Position numbers and translations under genes: made by a program
Shown here: positions 1 to 10,542 of the stretch, piece by piece
Numbering within the stretch: position 1 is the first letter of the stretch
Layout: every line of letters begins with the position of its first letter
The notes under the pieces: model-generated
Told to the model about the DNA's origin: nothing
Database searches by the model: none
What the model saw: only the letters and a program-made list of their open reading frames with translations
NCBI RefSeq assembly: GCF_000988205.1
Contig: NZ_LAYQ01000015.1
Span: 1-39,231, forward strand
Direction of reading: 5' to 3'
Length of the DNA: 39,231 nt
From: Corynebacterium minutissimum
GTDB taxonomy: Bacteria; Actinomycetota; Actinomycetes; Mycobacteriales; Mycobacteriaceae

Positions 1-153
1 GGCACGCTTGCCGGTGCCGTACTGCTTAAGCCACGAATAAAGTGAGGAACGATTGACTCCAAGCTCTGCTGAAGCCGCGTGAAGTGAGAGGTCCTCATTG
101 TTTTCGTAGAGGGCCACAGCATCACGTTTGAACTGTTCGGAGTACCTAGGCAT
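1..153 (-). CDS. IS3-family transposase OrfA, N-terminal part
   Basis: The minus strand from the ATG at 151-153 reads MPRYSEQFKRDAVALYEN, then a helix-turn-helix region containing AASAELGVNRSSLYSWLKQY, and runs off the window edge at about residue 51. This is the N-terminal DNA-binding region (HTH_Tnp_1 type) of IS3/IS911-like OrfA, which binds the terminal repeats. In this family OrfB (DDE catalytic domain) is normally made by a -1 frameshift from OrfA. That part would lie to the left of the window. The start is supported by GGTAATCTACCACC just upstream, although the ribosome-binding site is weak. Confidence 0.8.
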   Translation of the reverse strand, partial: MPRYSEQFKRDAVALYENNEDLSLHAASAELGVNRSSLYSWLKQYGTGKRA

Positions 154-220
154 GGTGGTAGATTACCTTTCTTCCCAGCCCAACCGGGCTGGATATCAGG
201 TGTCTACCAAACAGGGGTCA
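1..220 (-). mobile_element. IS3-family insertion sequence, one end (truncated by window edge)
   Basis: The window starts inside an insertion sequence. The transposase OrfA start lies at 153 on the minus strand. The sequence outside it (about 195-220) has the look of an IS3-family terminal repeat, and its outer end reads TGACCCCTGTTTGGTAGACA on the minus strand, with the usual terminal TG. I place the element boundary at 220. The other terminal repeat and the target duplication are outside the window, so intactness and exact family group cannot be judged. Confidence 0.7.
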
Positions 221-323
221 GGTCCCTGTGCTGTTTTCTCCTTCGCCACCTTCGGTAACCCCCTGTGCGAGGAAGCACGCGGATAAATCGTAGGGGCCCA
301 ATTATTGCCGCCAAAGTAAAAAT

Positions 324-366
324 AAAACACCGCTCTCCTGAATCAAGACAGGTAGATTGGTGTTTT
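324..366 (-). terminator. Possible intrinsic terminator after tRNA-Gln
   Basis: On the minus strand, just downstream of the tRNA, arms AAAACACC and GGTGTTTT (359-366 and 324-331) can pair around a smaller CCTG/CAGG stem. The minus-strand sequence continues as ATTTTTA after the second arm. The loop is long, so the terminator is only moderately convincing. Confidence 0.45.
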
Positions 367-372
367 AACGTG

Positions 373-444
373 CTTCCCCACCAGGACTCGAACCTAGAAT
401 GACGGTACCAAAAACCGTAGTGTTGCCGATTACACCATGGGGAA
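373..444 (-). tRNA. tRNA-Gln (UUG anticodon)
   Basis: The minus strand folds as a class I tRNA. Acceptor arms TTCCCCA (438-444) and TGGGGAA (374-380) pair fully. The anticodon stem ACGGT/ACCGT carries the loop TTTTGGT, giving anticodon TTG. The T arm is CTAGG-TTCGAGT-CCTGG, and the discriminator base is G. CCA is not encoded. It lies between an IS end and the mfd operon and is transcribed away from mfd. Confidence 0.93.
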
Positions 445-574
445 ACTGCGCACACTGTAGTGAGCGCTGGGGGACATGTTACCTGACGGGTGCACACGAG
501 ACCTAAACAGGTGGCCGACCTTCACGTTGCTGCCGGCGCTCTTGGCTGGTGAGGGCGATGTCCGGTGGGGGAGA

Positions 575-587
575 TACAGTAGGAGTC
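575..587 (+). promoter_or_regulatory. -10 box of a leaderless promoter for the TetR-mfd operon
   Basis: TACAGT (575-580) matches the corynebacterial TAnnnT -10 consensus and ends 7 nt before the ATG at 588. Transcription would therefore start at or next to the start codon, giving a leaderless mRNA. No convincing -35 element is visible. Confidence 0.45.
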
Positions 588-1196
588 ATGGTTCGACAAA
601 GGATGACCGGGCGTGAGCGCCGTGAGCAATTGATCTCCATTGGGCGCGCGGCCTTCGCAGAACGCGGCTTCGATGGTGCCAGCGTGGAAGACATCGCCGC
701 GCGCGCCGGCGTGTCCAAGCCGGTGGTCTATGAGCACTTCGGCGGCAAGGAAGGCCTGTACGCCGTCGTCATCGACCGCGAGCTCGTCGCTTTGGAAAAG
801 GTCGTCACGGAATCACTGCAGACGGGTTCGTGGCGCCAGCGCATCGAGCAGGGGGTCGTCGCTTTGCTGACCTACGTGGAGGAGGAGACCGATGGTTTCT
901 TAATCCTCGTGCGCGACTCCAAGCCAGGGGAGGAGCGTAGCTTCTCCACGCTGTTGAACACAGCGGTAAATCAGATTGCGCATATCCTCGGTGAGGCCTT
1001 CGAACACCGCGGTCTCGACCCCGAGCTGTCGGTGCTCTACGGCCAAGCGCTCGTCGGCATGGTGGCCACCACGGCCCAGTGGTGGCTAGATGAACGCGAG
1101 CCTTCGCGTGAGACAGTCGCAGCGCACATCGTCAATTTGTGCTGGAATGGTCTTTCCGGCATGGAAGCAGCACCGAAGTTGAAGGGAGCCAAGTAG
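588..1196 (+). CDS. TetR/AcrR family transcriptional regulator
   Basis: The product is 202 aa. Residues about 5-55 form a typical TetR N-terminal helix-turn-helix, with ERREQLISIGRAAFAERGFD, then VEDIAARAGVSKPVVYEHFG. The remainder is the helical ligand-binding and dimerisation part, and its ligand is unknown. The reading frame is open upstream to a GTG at 549. I chose ATG 588 because it preserves the family length and sits 7 nt after a good -10 box; ATG 603 is the alternative. The stop codon directly abuts the GTG start of mfd, so the two are very probably co-transcribed and translationally coupled. The regulator may control this operon, but no operator palindrome is obvious in front of it. 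Confidence 0.85.
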   Translation: MVRQRMTGRERREQLISIGRAAFAERGFDGASVEDIAARAGVSKPVVYEHFGGKEGLYAVVIDRELVALEKVVTESLQTGSWRQRIEQGVVALLTYVEEETDGFLILVRDSKPGEERSFSTLLNTAVNQIAHILGEAFEHRGLDPELSVLYGQALVGMVATTAQWWLDEREPSRETVAAHIVNLCWNGLSGMEAAPKLKGAK

Positions 1197-4100
1197 GTGG
1201 CAACGCCGATGCTGGGCGGGCTGCTCAAAGTAGCCGCCTCAGATCCGAAACTCAAAGGTCTCGCTACTCAAGTGGGCACACCGTCGCTGCACATCACGGG
1301 CATCGACCAGGCCCGCCCCTGGGCCATTGGAACGCTGGCGCACCACGCGCCGGTGCTGGTGGTGACTGCCTCCGGGCGTGAGGCGGAGGACCTCACCGCA
1401 GAGCTGGCAGCCATGCTGGGGGATAAGGTCGCCTACTTTCCCGCGTGGGAGACGTTGCCGCATGAGCGGCTGTCGCCGGCCCCGGATATCGTCGGCAAGC
1501 GCGCGCGTGTGCTCGACCTAGTGGGGGCGGGCAAAGCCCAAGTGGTGGTGACCTCTGCCCGCGGGTATTGCCAGCCTATCCTGAGCAAAGTGGAAGGCCG
1601 CGAGCCCATCTTCCTGAAGGAAGAAGCTGAGCACGAGCTCTCACATATCCTTTCGGAGTTGGAGTTTCGCGCCTACAAGCACGTGGATATGGTGGCCAAG
1701 CGCGGCGAGTACGCCACGCGCGGCGGCATCCTCGATGTTTTCCCCACCACCTCGGACTACCCGGTGCGTGTGGAGTTCTGGGGCGATGAGATTACCGATA
1801 TCCGCCAGTTCTCCGTGGCGGATCAGCGCGCCATCCCGGAGATTGAGGTCGGCGAGGTCGCCATCTATCCCGCTCGCGAGCTGCCGATTACTAATGAGGT
1901 TGCCGCACGCGCCCGTGAGCTGGCTCAGAAGTTTGGCGGGAATGCGGCTCTGGCAGAACTGCTGACCAAGGTAGGCGAGCACATCCCTGCCGACGGTATG
2001 GAGGCGTTGCTTGCCGTGCTAGCCGACGACCCCTTTGTCACCCTCCCCGAACTCCTCACGGCGGGCACGCACGTGGTGCTCGTGGCACCGGAAAAGATCC
2101 GCACGCGCATTGCGGACCTGGAATCCACCGATGCGGAGTTCTTGGCTGCTGGCTGGGAGGCCGCCGCGATGGGCGCGGATGGTCCGCTGGCTGCCGAGGG
2201 CTTGGATACCTCGGCGTCGAGTTACCGCTCCTATGAGTCGCTTGAGGCGACGTGCCGGAATATCGAGGCCCCGCTGTGGACTTTTGCCCCGCCGGGGATG
2301 TTCGCCGCCGCTGAATCGGAGACTCTGCCGCTGGATTTTGAGCCCGGACCTACCCCACGCGGTGATATCTCAGAGATTGATGCGATGATGGCGCAGCTTC
2401 TAGCGCACACCACCGCTGGTGGGCGGGCTGCGTTTATTGCTCCTGCCCAGGGTGCGATCAAGCGCATGGTGGAGCGTTTCGCGGAGAAGGGGATTCCCAC
2501 CAAGGTGGCCACGCCTGGGTGGGAGCCGAGCCCCGGCGAGGTCACCCTCTATCAGGCCTTGTCCCATGCGGGTCTGGTTTTCCCAAAGGTGCGCAAGCTG
2601 AAGGATGCTGAAGCGCTGCCGCTCGTGGTTATTACGGAAACTGATCTGACGGGTAACCGCGTCGGTGATATTGCGGGTGCGAAGCGTCGCCCAGCAAAGC
2701 GCCGCAACCGCGTGGATCCCCTCGCCCTGAAGCAGGGGGATTACGTGGTGCATGAGACCCATGGCATCGGCAAGTTCCTCAAGATGGCCGAGCGCACCGT
2801 ACAGTCCGGTGATGAGACGTCGCGCCGCGAGTACATCGTGCTGGAGTATGCGGCGTCCAAGCGCGGTCAGCCGGCCGACCAGCTGTGGGTGCCCATGGAT
2901 TCGTTGGATCTGTTGAGCAAATACACCGGCGGTGAGGCGCCGACGCTGTCCAAGATGGGCGGCTCGGATTGGAAGAACACCAAGAAGAAGGCGCGTGCCG
3001 CGGTGCGTGAGATCGCCGGTGAGCTGGTGGAGCTTTATGCCAAGCGCCAGGCAGCCCCTGGCCACCAGTTTGGGCCCGATACGCCGTGGCAGGCGGAGAT
3101 GGAGGATAATTTCCCCTTCGTCGAGACTGAAGACCAAATGCTGGCCATCGATGCCGTCAAGCAGGATATGGAATCCACGGTGCCGATGGACCGCGTGGTC
3201 GTCGGCGATGTGGGCTATGGCAAGACCGAGGTTGCGGTGCGCGCGGCCTTCAAGGCCGTGCAGGACGGTAAGCAGGTGGCGGTCCTCGTGCCCACGACTC
3301 TGCTGGCGCAACAGCACGCCGATACCTTCCGCGAGCGCATGCAGGGCTTTCCGGTGGATATTGAGGTCCTCTCGCGCTTTACCTCGGCCAAGGAGTCCAA
3401 GGAGATTCTCGCCGGCTTGGCGGATGGTTCCGTGGACATCGTCATCGGCACCCACCGCCTGCTGCAAACGGGCGTGCAGTGGAAGAACTTGGGCCTCATC
3501 GTGGTGGATGAGGAGCAGCGCTTCGGCGTGGAGCACAAGGAGCACATCAAGGCGCTCAAAGCCAGCGTGGATGTGCTCACCATGTCCGCGACACCGATTC
3601 CACGCACCTTGGAGATGTCCATGGCGGGCATCCGTGAAATGTCTACGATTTTGACGCCTCCGGAGGACCGTCACCCGGTCCTGACCTATGTGGGCGCGTA
3701 TGAGGATAAGCAGGTGGCAGCGGCCATCCGCCGCGAGCTGCTGCGCGACGGCCAAGTTTTCTTCATCCACAACAAAGTCGCCGACATCGAAAAGAAGGCC
3801 CGCGAACTGCGGGACCTGGTGCCGGAGGCGCGCATCGTCGTCGCACACGGCCAGATGAACGAGGACGTGCTTGAACGCACCGTCCAAGGTTTCTGGGACC
3901 GCGAGTTCGACGTGCTGGTATGTACCACCATCGTGGAGACCGGTCTGGATATCGCTAATGCGAATACCCTCATCGTGGAAAACGCCCACCACATGGGTCT
4001 ATCCCAGCTCCACCAGCTGCGCGGGCGCGTGGGCCGCTCCCGCGAGCGCGGCTATGCCTACTTCCTCTACCCGAAGGGCGCCACGCTGACGGAGACCTCC

Positions 4101-4846
4101 TATGACCGTCTGGCCACCATCGCCCAGAACAACGATCTGGCGCGGGCATGGCCGTGGCCATGAAGGACCTTGAGATGCGCGGTGCCGGCAACGTGCTGGG
4201 CGCGGAGCAGTCCGGCCACATCGCCGGCGTGGGCTTCGACCTCTACGTGCGCCTTGTCGGTGAGGCGGTGGAGACCTTCAAGGCGCTCGCGCGTGGGGAG
4301 ACCCCCGTGGTCACGGACGAAGGGCCGAAGGAAATCCGCATCGACCTGCCGGTGGACGCCCACATCCCGGAGTCCTATATCAACTCCGAGCGCCTGCGCC
4401 TAGAGGTTTACCGCAAGCTCGCAGCCTCCAAAGACAACGCGGACCTGGCACACGTGGTGGAGGAAATGCAGGACCGCTACGGCCCCGTTCCGGAGCCGGT
4501 GGAACGCCTTCTCGCCGTGGCCCGCCTGCGCCACCAGGCCCGCCGGGCTGGGGTCAGCGACATCACGGTGCAGGGCACGCGCATCAAGGTCCACCCGGTG
4601 GAGCTGGCGGATTCGAAACAGGTACGCCTCAAGCGCCTCTACCCGGGCTCCAACTACCGTGCGGCGGCTAAAGCAATCCAGCTCAGCTTCCCCAAGGCAG
4701 GACGGAATGTCACAGACCCCAAGCTGCGTGACATTGAGCTGCTGCAATGGGTGGCGGATTTCCTAGCGTCGATGTTTGAACTCGAGCACGTTGACGTCAG
4801 TGGTGCTAAGACTAAGAAAAACGTCATTAGCGTAGGAGAGAAGTAA
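1197..4846 (+). CDS. mfd: Transcription-repair coupling factor Mfd (frame broken once)
   Basis: Mfd is an ATP-dependent DNA translocase that removes RNA polymerase stalled at lesions and recruits UvrA. The N-terminal UvrB-like module spans about residues 1-350. The RNA-polymerase-interaction domain is near residue 515 ([14 protein letters not shown]). The helicase has Walker [10 protein letters not shown] near 670, DEEQRFG near 770 and motif [16 protein letters not shown] near 940. The TRCF C-terminal domain follows. The first frame ends at 4163 and the protein continues in another frame from about 4140. Restoring one G in the run at 4139-4140 reads [18 protein letters not shown], as in the family, and gives 1216 aa, a normal length. 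The start is GTG at 1197, with AAGGGAG upstream, inside the end of the TetR gene. The break is probably a sequence error. Confidence 0.93.
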
Positions 4847-5328
4847 TGGACGCCGCGAACAACCGCCTTGGCTATCCTCGGGCGAATCAACGGATCGTCA
4901 TGGTGGCGGTGTGGATGTTCGCGGCGTTGATCAGCATCCCCGTCTCGCTGGTCATAAAGTTCAGCGGTGAGAACGGCGGCTGGCTCACCTTCATGTTGAT
5001 GATGTTTGGGGTAATCCTGGTTGGTGTCTGGGTGTTGCTTGGGCTGCTGCCGCTCTTTATCCGCAGTGATTACGAGAGCAAGCTGGAGTGGGCGTGGGTG
5101 TCCATGGCCCTGGTGTTCATCGGCTTCATCCTGGGCAACGCCAACCTGCCGGATTTTGGAGACATCGGACCGGCCACCGTACCGACGTGGTGGTTTGGCA
5201 ACGAGGAAGCGGCCACAATCACCGGCGGCATCCTCCTCGTTATCAGCGGCATCGGCCACGTGATGTGGCTCGCAAGCTGCATCACGTACGCGGTGCTCTC
5301 GCACCGCTCAGCACCTGAGGTGTTCTAG
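4846..5328 (+). CDS. Small integral membrane protein of unknown function
   Basis: The product is 160 aa with about four hydrophobic segments, approximately residues 18-38, 46-70, 81-101 and 124-150. I recognise no domain or catalytic motif. Its ATG overlaps the mfd stop codon by one base (TAATG), so it is translationally coupled to mfd and belongs to the same operon. Its 3' end overlaps the convergent lysI stop by a few bases. Its position after mfd suggests co-expression, not a repair role. Confidence 0.7.
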   Translation: MDAANNRLGYPRANQRIVMVAVWMFAALISIPVSLVIKFSGENGGWLTFMLMMFGVILVGVWVLLGLLPLFIRSDYESKLEWAWVSMALVFIGFILGNANLPDFGDIGPATVPTWWFGNEEAATITGGILLVISGIGHVMWLASCITYAVLSHRSAPEVF

Positions 5329-6812
5329 AGAACGAGGCGCCCGGTGCCCAAGCCCCACACTGCGGCGACAGCGCCGACAATCACCAGCGCCACAACGCAC
5401 CATTCGAAGGTGTTAAACACGCGCTCCTTCTTGTACAAGCGCGTGGCCACATAAGGGATCATGCTCGGGACCACAGCCAGCGCGCCAAGCAGCACGTAGA
5501 CCGGGTCGGCGGCGTAAATGAGCCAGACGGAATAAATGAAGGCGACGAGGCCGATGTAGAGGTGGCGGCGGTTCTCACGGCGGCTCACCTCCGGGCCAGA
5601 CAAGTCGAAGCGCACCCCGGCATGCGGGTGGGTTAGCCCCTTGCCGCGCACCGCCAAGAGCACCAGGTACAGCGAGGAGAAGATGTAGGGCAGCAGGTAC
5701 ATGATGGTGGCCAGCTGCACCATCGCGTTATAGGACGTCTCGTTGAGGAAGAAGACGATGACGAAGAGCTGAATCGTCAGCGTGGAAATCAGCTGCGCAA
5801 CCCAGGGCGCGCCGGCGATGTTCACGGTGCCGATCTTGCGGGGGAGAAGACCATCGACAGCCATCATGACGATCGGCTCCGCGCACAGCATCTGCCAGGA
5901 CACATAGGCGCCGAGCACGGAAAGGCACAGGCCCAGGGAGATGAGCGCGCCGCCCCATTCGCCGACCGCGGCGGTGAGCACGGAGGCCATCGAGTTATCC
6001 GGAAGCGCTGCGAGCTCCTCCTGGGTAAGGACGCCGAAGCTCAGCGTGGACACGGACACCAGCAGCGCCAAGACGCTGATGAAGCCGATGACGGTGGCGC
6101 GGCCGACGTCGGCACGCGTGCGAGCCTGCTTGGAGTAGACCGAAGCGCCCTCCACGCCGATGAAGACCCACACGGTAAAGAGCATGATTCCCTGCACCTG
6201 CTCAAAGAGGGACTTATCAGAAGCCTTGCCCCAGATATCCAGGGTGAACTTGTCCCAGCTAAATCCCACGAAAGCGAGGATGACGATGAAGGCCAGGATG
6301 GGCACGATCTTGGCCACGGAGGTGACCATGTTCATGATGGCCGCCTGCTTAATACCGCGGGCCAGCACCGCAAAAATACCCCACGACAGCAAAGACACCG
6401 CAATGGCGGAAACCCAGCGGTGGTCGGCGTCAAAGAGGGGGACGTAGTGGCCGATGGTGTTGAAGAACAATGTGGCGTAGCCGACCTGGGCCATCACGGA
6501 GCCCAGCCAGTAGCCCCAACCGGAGGTGAAGCCGATGAAATCACCTAAGCCGGCGCGGACATAGGAGTACACACCGGAGTCGAGGTGCGGCTTGCGGTGC
6601 GCCAGGATTTGGAAGACGAAGGCGACGGAGAGCATGCCCACGCCGGCGATGAGCCAGCCGATGAGCATGGCGCCCGGGCCGGCGACGGAGGCGATGTTTT
6701 GCGGGAGAGAGAAGATACCCGCGCCCACCGTGGAACCGATGATGAGCGCGACAAGCGTCCACAGCGTCACGGAGTGCGTGCGCGGCGATTCGGTGAGATT
6801 GGAAGTGGTCAT
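5325..6812 (-). CDS. lysI: L-lysine permease LysI (APA family)
   Basis: The 495-aa protein has about 12-13 hydrophobic segments and belongs to the basic amino acid/polyamine antiporter family of the APC superfamily. The conserved N-terminal motif LIIGSTVGAGIFSLPQNIA covers the unwound first transmembrane helix that binds substrate. Further family stretches are RKPHLDSGVYSY, VWVFIGVEGASVYSKQAR and SVLGAYVSWQMLCAEP. From memory it resembles C. glutamicum LysI, a lysine transporter, almost throughout. ArcD-type arginine/ornithine exchange is the main alternative. The start has AAGGGG about 11 nt upstream. It is divergent from mazG, and the 81-bp gap must hold both promoters. Confidence 0.85.
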   Translation of the reverse strand: MTTSNLTESPRTHSVTLWTLVALIIGSTVGAGIFSLPQNIASVAGPGAMLIGWLIAGVGMLSVAFVFQILAHRKPHLDSGVYSYVRAGLGDFIGFTSGWGYWLGSVMAQVGYATLFFNTIGHYVPLFDADHRWVSAIAVSLLSWGIFAVLARGIKQAAIMNMVTSVAKIVPILAFIVILAFVGFSWDKFTLDIWGKASDKSLFEQVQGIMLFTVWVFIGVEGASVYSKQARTRADVGRATVIGFISVLALLVSVSTLSFGVLTQEELAALPDNSMASVLTAAVGEWGGALISLGLCLSVLGAYVSWQMLCAEPIVMMAVDGLLPRKIGTVNIAGAPWVAQLISTLTIQLFVIVFFLNETSYNAMVQLATIMYLLPYIFSSLYLVLLAVRGKGLTHPHAGVRFDLSGPEVSRRENRRHLYIGLVAFIYSVWLIYAADPVYVLLGALAVVPSMIPYVATRLYKKERVFNTFEWCVVALVIVGAVAAVWGLGTGRLVL

Positions 6813-6879
6813 TGGTTAAAAATACCCCTTAAGGCGGGCTTTTGTGCAACTGCAGCGAAAGCTCATGGAACCCGGGACC

Positions 6880-6893
6880 TATACTCGTTGCTT
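6880..6893 (+). promoter_or_regulatory. -10 box of a leaderless mazG promoter
   Basis: TATACT (6880-6885) is close to the ideal -10 box and lies 8 nt before the mazG ATG at 6894, as expected for a leaderless transcript. No clear -35 box is seen. Confidence 0.5.
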
Positions 6894-7508
6894 ATGACTG
6901 TCCTGTTGTTAGATCCGCGCTGGCCCACCCTAATCCCTCTGGAGGCCGTTGGAAAACTGCAGGGACCTGTTGTTTTTACCGATGAAGTACCGGTGAAGGT
7001 GCGGTGGAATTTCGACCAGCTCCTGTGCGGTGAGGATCCGGCAGGCCACGGTGTTGTGGTGAGCACAGATCCGTCCCACCCGCAGGTGCGCGCGCTTATC
7101 GACGCCCACGCGGAGCTCATCCTTGCCCCCTCCCTGGAGGAGCCGATGTGGCAGGCGCGCGAGGTGATGACGCGGGCCCGGCGCATCGGGGAGTGGGAGC
7201 GCGATCAAACCCATGAGAGCTTGCTGCCGTATCTGGAGGAAGAGTCCGCGGAGTTCGCCGAGGCGGTGCGGGAGCGCGCCTCTGAGGCCGAGCTGCTCAA
7301 GGAACTCGGTGATGTTTTCTTACAAGTCCTTTTCCATGCCGAGATAGCGGCGCGCCGCGGAGCTTTTAGCCTCGATGACGTCGCCATGTCCTTCGTCAAC
7401 AAAATGCGCTCCCGCGCGCCCTACCTTTTTGACGGCACGGAGGACGTCGTGGAGGTAGAGGAGCAGGAGCGCCTGTGGGCCGAAGGTAAGGCCCGAGAAA
7501 AGGACTAG
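6894..7508 (+). CDS. mazG: MazG nucleotide pyrophosphohydrolase family protein
   Basis: The 204-aa protein has a C-terminal MazG fold at about residues 85-185. The metal-binding pattern EEESAEFAEAV followed by LLKELGDVFLQVLFHAEIA (ExxE...ExxxD) is intact. It hydrolyses NTPs to NMP and pyrophosphate, probably to clear damaged nucleotides. The N-terminal 80 residues are not MazG-like, as in other actinobacterial homologues. The ORF is open far upstream, but ATG 6894 is favoured by the TATACT box. The position mfd - mazG - lytic transglycosylase - eno matches M. tuberculosis Rv1020-Rv1023. The stop overlaps the convergent gene by three bases. Confidence 0.88.
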   Translation: MTVLLLDPRWPTLIPLEAVGKLQGPVVFTDEVPVKVRWNFDQLLCGEDPAGHGVVVSTDPSHPQVRALIDAHAELILAPSLEEPMWQAREVMTRARRIGEWERDQTHESLLPYLEEESAEFAEAVRERASEAELLKELGDVFLQVLFHAEIAARRGAFSLDDVAMSFVNKMRSRAPYLFDGTEDVVEVEEQERLWAEGKAREKD

Positions 7509-7927
7509 CCCTTCTGGATGATGGAGGACAGCAGAGGAGCGTAGTCGGTGAGCGTGGAGGACAGGCCAGTGCCGCCGGTGACGATGGTGTCTTCCTTAAC
7601 GATCTTGCACTCGAGGGCACGGTCAGCGGTCTGGCCGGAGTACTTCACAGCGGCGAGGGCCAGCGGGCCGAGTTCCTCGGTGTTGCCCAGAGCCATGAGG
7701 TTCTTTGATAGCTGGTTGCGGGTGGTGTCCGGGCCGAGCAGCTCGCCCTCGGTCGTCTGATCGATCAGCGTCAGGGTGCTGCGGAGGGTGTTGCAGTCAG
7801 CATTCTGGATGCCCTGGGAAAGGAAGCCGCCCAACTCCTCGAGGGATGCGGCGGACGCGGTGGCGGGCACGACAGCACCCAGGGTGACAACAGCGGCAGC
7901 AGTGGCAGCGATACGACGGATGAACAT
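7505..7927 (-). CDS. Small secreted protein, unknown function
   Basis: The product is 140 aa. A Sec signal peptide is visible: basic MFIRR, a hydrophobic stretch, and a likely cleavage after ATASA near residue 26. The mature part is about 114 residues, mostly helical in character, with two cysteines (in DCNTL and LECKI) that could form one disulfide. I recognise no family. The start has AAGGAG 5 nt upstream. It lies tail to tail with mazG and divergent from the lytic transglycosylase. Confidence 0.75.
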   Translation of the reverse strand: MFIRRIAATAAAVVTLGAVVPATASAASLEELGGFLSQGIQNADCNTLRSTLTLIDQTTEGELLGPDTTRNQLSKNLMALGNTEELGPLALAAVKYSGQTADRALECKIVKEDTIVTGGTGLSSTLTDYAPLLSSIIQKG

Positions 7928-8006
7928 GGAACTCCTTGAGATTGAAGAAAGGGCGTTGAAAGAACGTGCAGGACCGGCGTAGGCGCGGCGGACCGTTCAT
8001 CGGTGC

Positions 8007-8035
8007 AGTGTAGCGCACAATGTTACGCATGGGAA
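8007..8035 (-). promoter_or_regulatory. Possible promoter for the small secreted protein gene
   Basis: On the minus strand, TACACT (8012-8007) is a good -10 box about 80 nt before the start codon at 7927. The -35 region, about 8030-8035 (TTCCCA), is poor. Confidence 0.35.
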
Positions 8036-8136
8036 TACTTTGACATAATTACTCGAAATATTTTTGCTTAGCTAGGTTCCTTTCGTCGCCAAGCGGCGCC
8101 CTCTGTGTCGGTCTAACCCACACGTGAAACCGTCTG

Positions 8137-8150
8137 TAGTATTCACCTTT
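8137..8150 (+). promoter_or_regulatory. -10 box of a leaderless promoter for the lytic transglycosylase
   Basis: TAGTAT (8137-8142) ends 8 nt before the ATG at 8151, which fits a leaderless transcript and favours this ATG over the upstream GTG at 8124. Confidence 0.45.
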
Positions 8151-8941
8151 ATGACACAGGGGCTACGGAGGATTGGGGGCTGTGGCCTCGGCATTGTCTT
8201 GGCCATCATTCTGATCATTTCCCTGGTGGCGTGGAGTCTTTCCTTCCTTGATAAGCCTTCCCCGTTCCGGCAGCTGTCCCCCGTTCCGGAGGATCTTCCA
8301 CCCGTCGGTGGGGCAGAGGTGCCCAATATTGACGTCGAAGCGCCAGGGCGCACCGCGGACAAATTGACGTGGTGGTCTGATCAGCTGGCCGACGCCACCA
8401 GCATCCCCGCCCAAGCTTTGCGGGCCTATGGAAACGCCGAATTGATCGCGCGGCAGTCGTGGCCGAACTGCAATCTGCGCTGGAATACCCTCGCCGGGAT
8501 TGGCTGGGTGGAAACCCGTCACGGGACCTATAACGGCAATATCTTCCACCGTTCTTCACTCGATGAGAACGGTCACCCCGAGCCGCCCATCGTGGGTATC
8601 CCTCTCGACGGTACGAACAACACCACCCACGTTCCGGACAGCGATGGCGGCGTGTTTGATGGCGATACTGAGTTTGATCGGGCGGTAGGCCCCATGCAAT
8701 TCATCCCGTCTTCGTGGGAGCATTTTGGTCGCGACGCCAACGGTGATGGCGTAGCCGATCCAAATCAAATCGATGATGCCGCGCTGGGTGCTGCCGCCTT
8801 GTTGTGTTTCGGGGATAGGGACCTTTCGACGCCGGAAGCTGGCGCTCAGCCATCCTCAATTACAACCAATCCGAGGATTACCTGCGTAAAGTGGCCGCTG
8901 CGGCGAATTCCTATGCCATCGAACAGCCTGCGACGTCCTAG
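8151..8941 (+). CDS. LpqU-like lytic murein transglycosylase (frame broken once)
   Basis: This is a membrane-anchored or exported peptidoglycan lytic transglycosylase. Residues about 8-35 form a hydrophobic anchor or signal. The catalytic region contains GIGWVETRHGTYNG, whose Glu (about residue 121) is the expected catalytic acid, and AVGPMQFIPSSWEHFGRDAN, typical of MltB/SLT-like enzymes. The frame breaks after DLSTPE: restoring one G at 8838 reads GWRSAILNYNQSEDYLRKVA and ends at the TAG at 8939-8941, giving 263 aa. The uncorrected frame runs on to 9071 with an unrelated tail. The place just before eno corresponds to lpqU (Rv1022) in mycobacteria. No lipobox is evident here. Confidence 0.85.
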
Positions 8942-8952
8942 CGCCTTTCTAG

Positions 8953-10360
<1,408 letters not shown>

Positions 10361-10410
10361 TTTCTAGGAATAGCCGGGAACCGGCCACTCGCTGAGATAG
10401 CGTCGAAGCG

Positions 10411-10443
10411 AAAGGTGTCACAGGAAACTGTGGCACCTTTTTT
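10411..10443 (+). terminator. Strong intrinsic terminator of eno
   Basis: A 13-bp stem (10411-10423 with 10428-10440, one T-G wobble) is closed by a GAAA tetraloop and ends in a run of six T residues (10438-10443). It is a textbook Rho-independent terminator. Confidence 0.9.
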
Positions 10444-10527
10444 CGTCGGGGTGGCCTCCATAGCGCTGTGGCGCATGTTATTTCTGAGACACGACGCGCG
10501 CCGCGCACCACCTGGGCTGTAGCGGGA

Positions 10528-10542
10528 TACAATGACTTCCCG
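10528..10542 (+). promoter_or_regulatory. -10 box of a leaderless promoter for the FtsB/DivIC gene
   Basis: TACAAT (10528-10533) lies 9 nt before the ATG at 10543, as expected for a leaderless mRNA. Confidence 0.45.

Noticed and set aside
2400..3992. 530-codon open frame antisense to mfd
   Set aside because: It is opposite the helicase part of mfd, His/Arg/Leu-rich with no domain; a GC-codon shadow of a clearly recognised gene.
8040..8068. TTGACA-based promoter for the transglycosylase
   Set aside because: TTGACA at 8040-8045 is perfect, but no -10 box lies 16-19 bp downstream; the TAGTAT at 8137 explains the start better.
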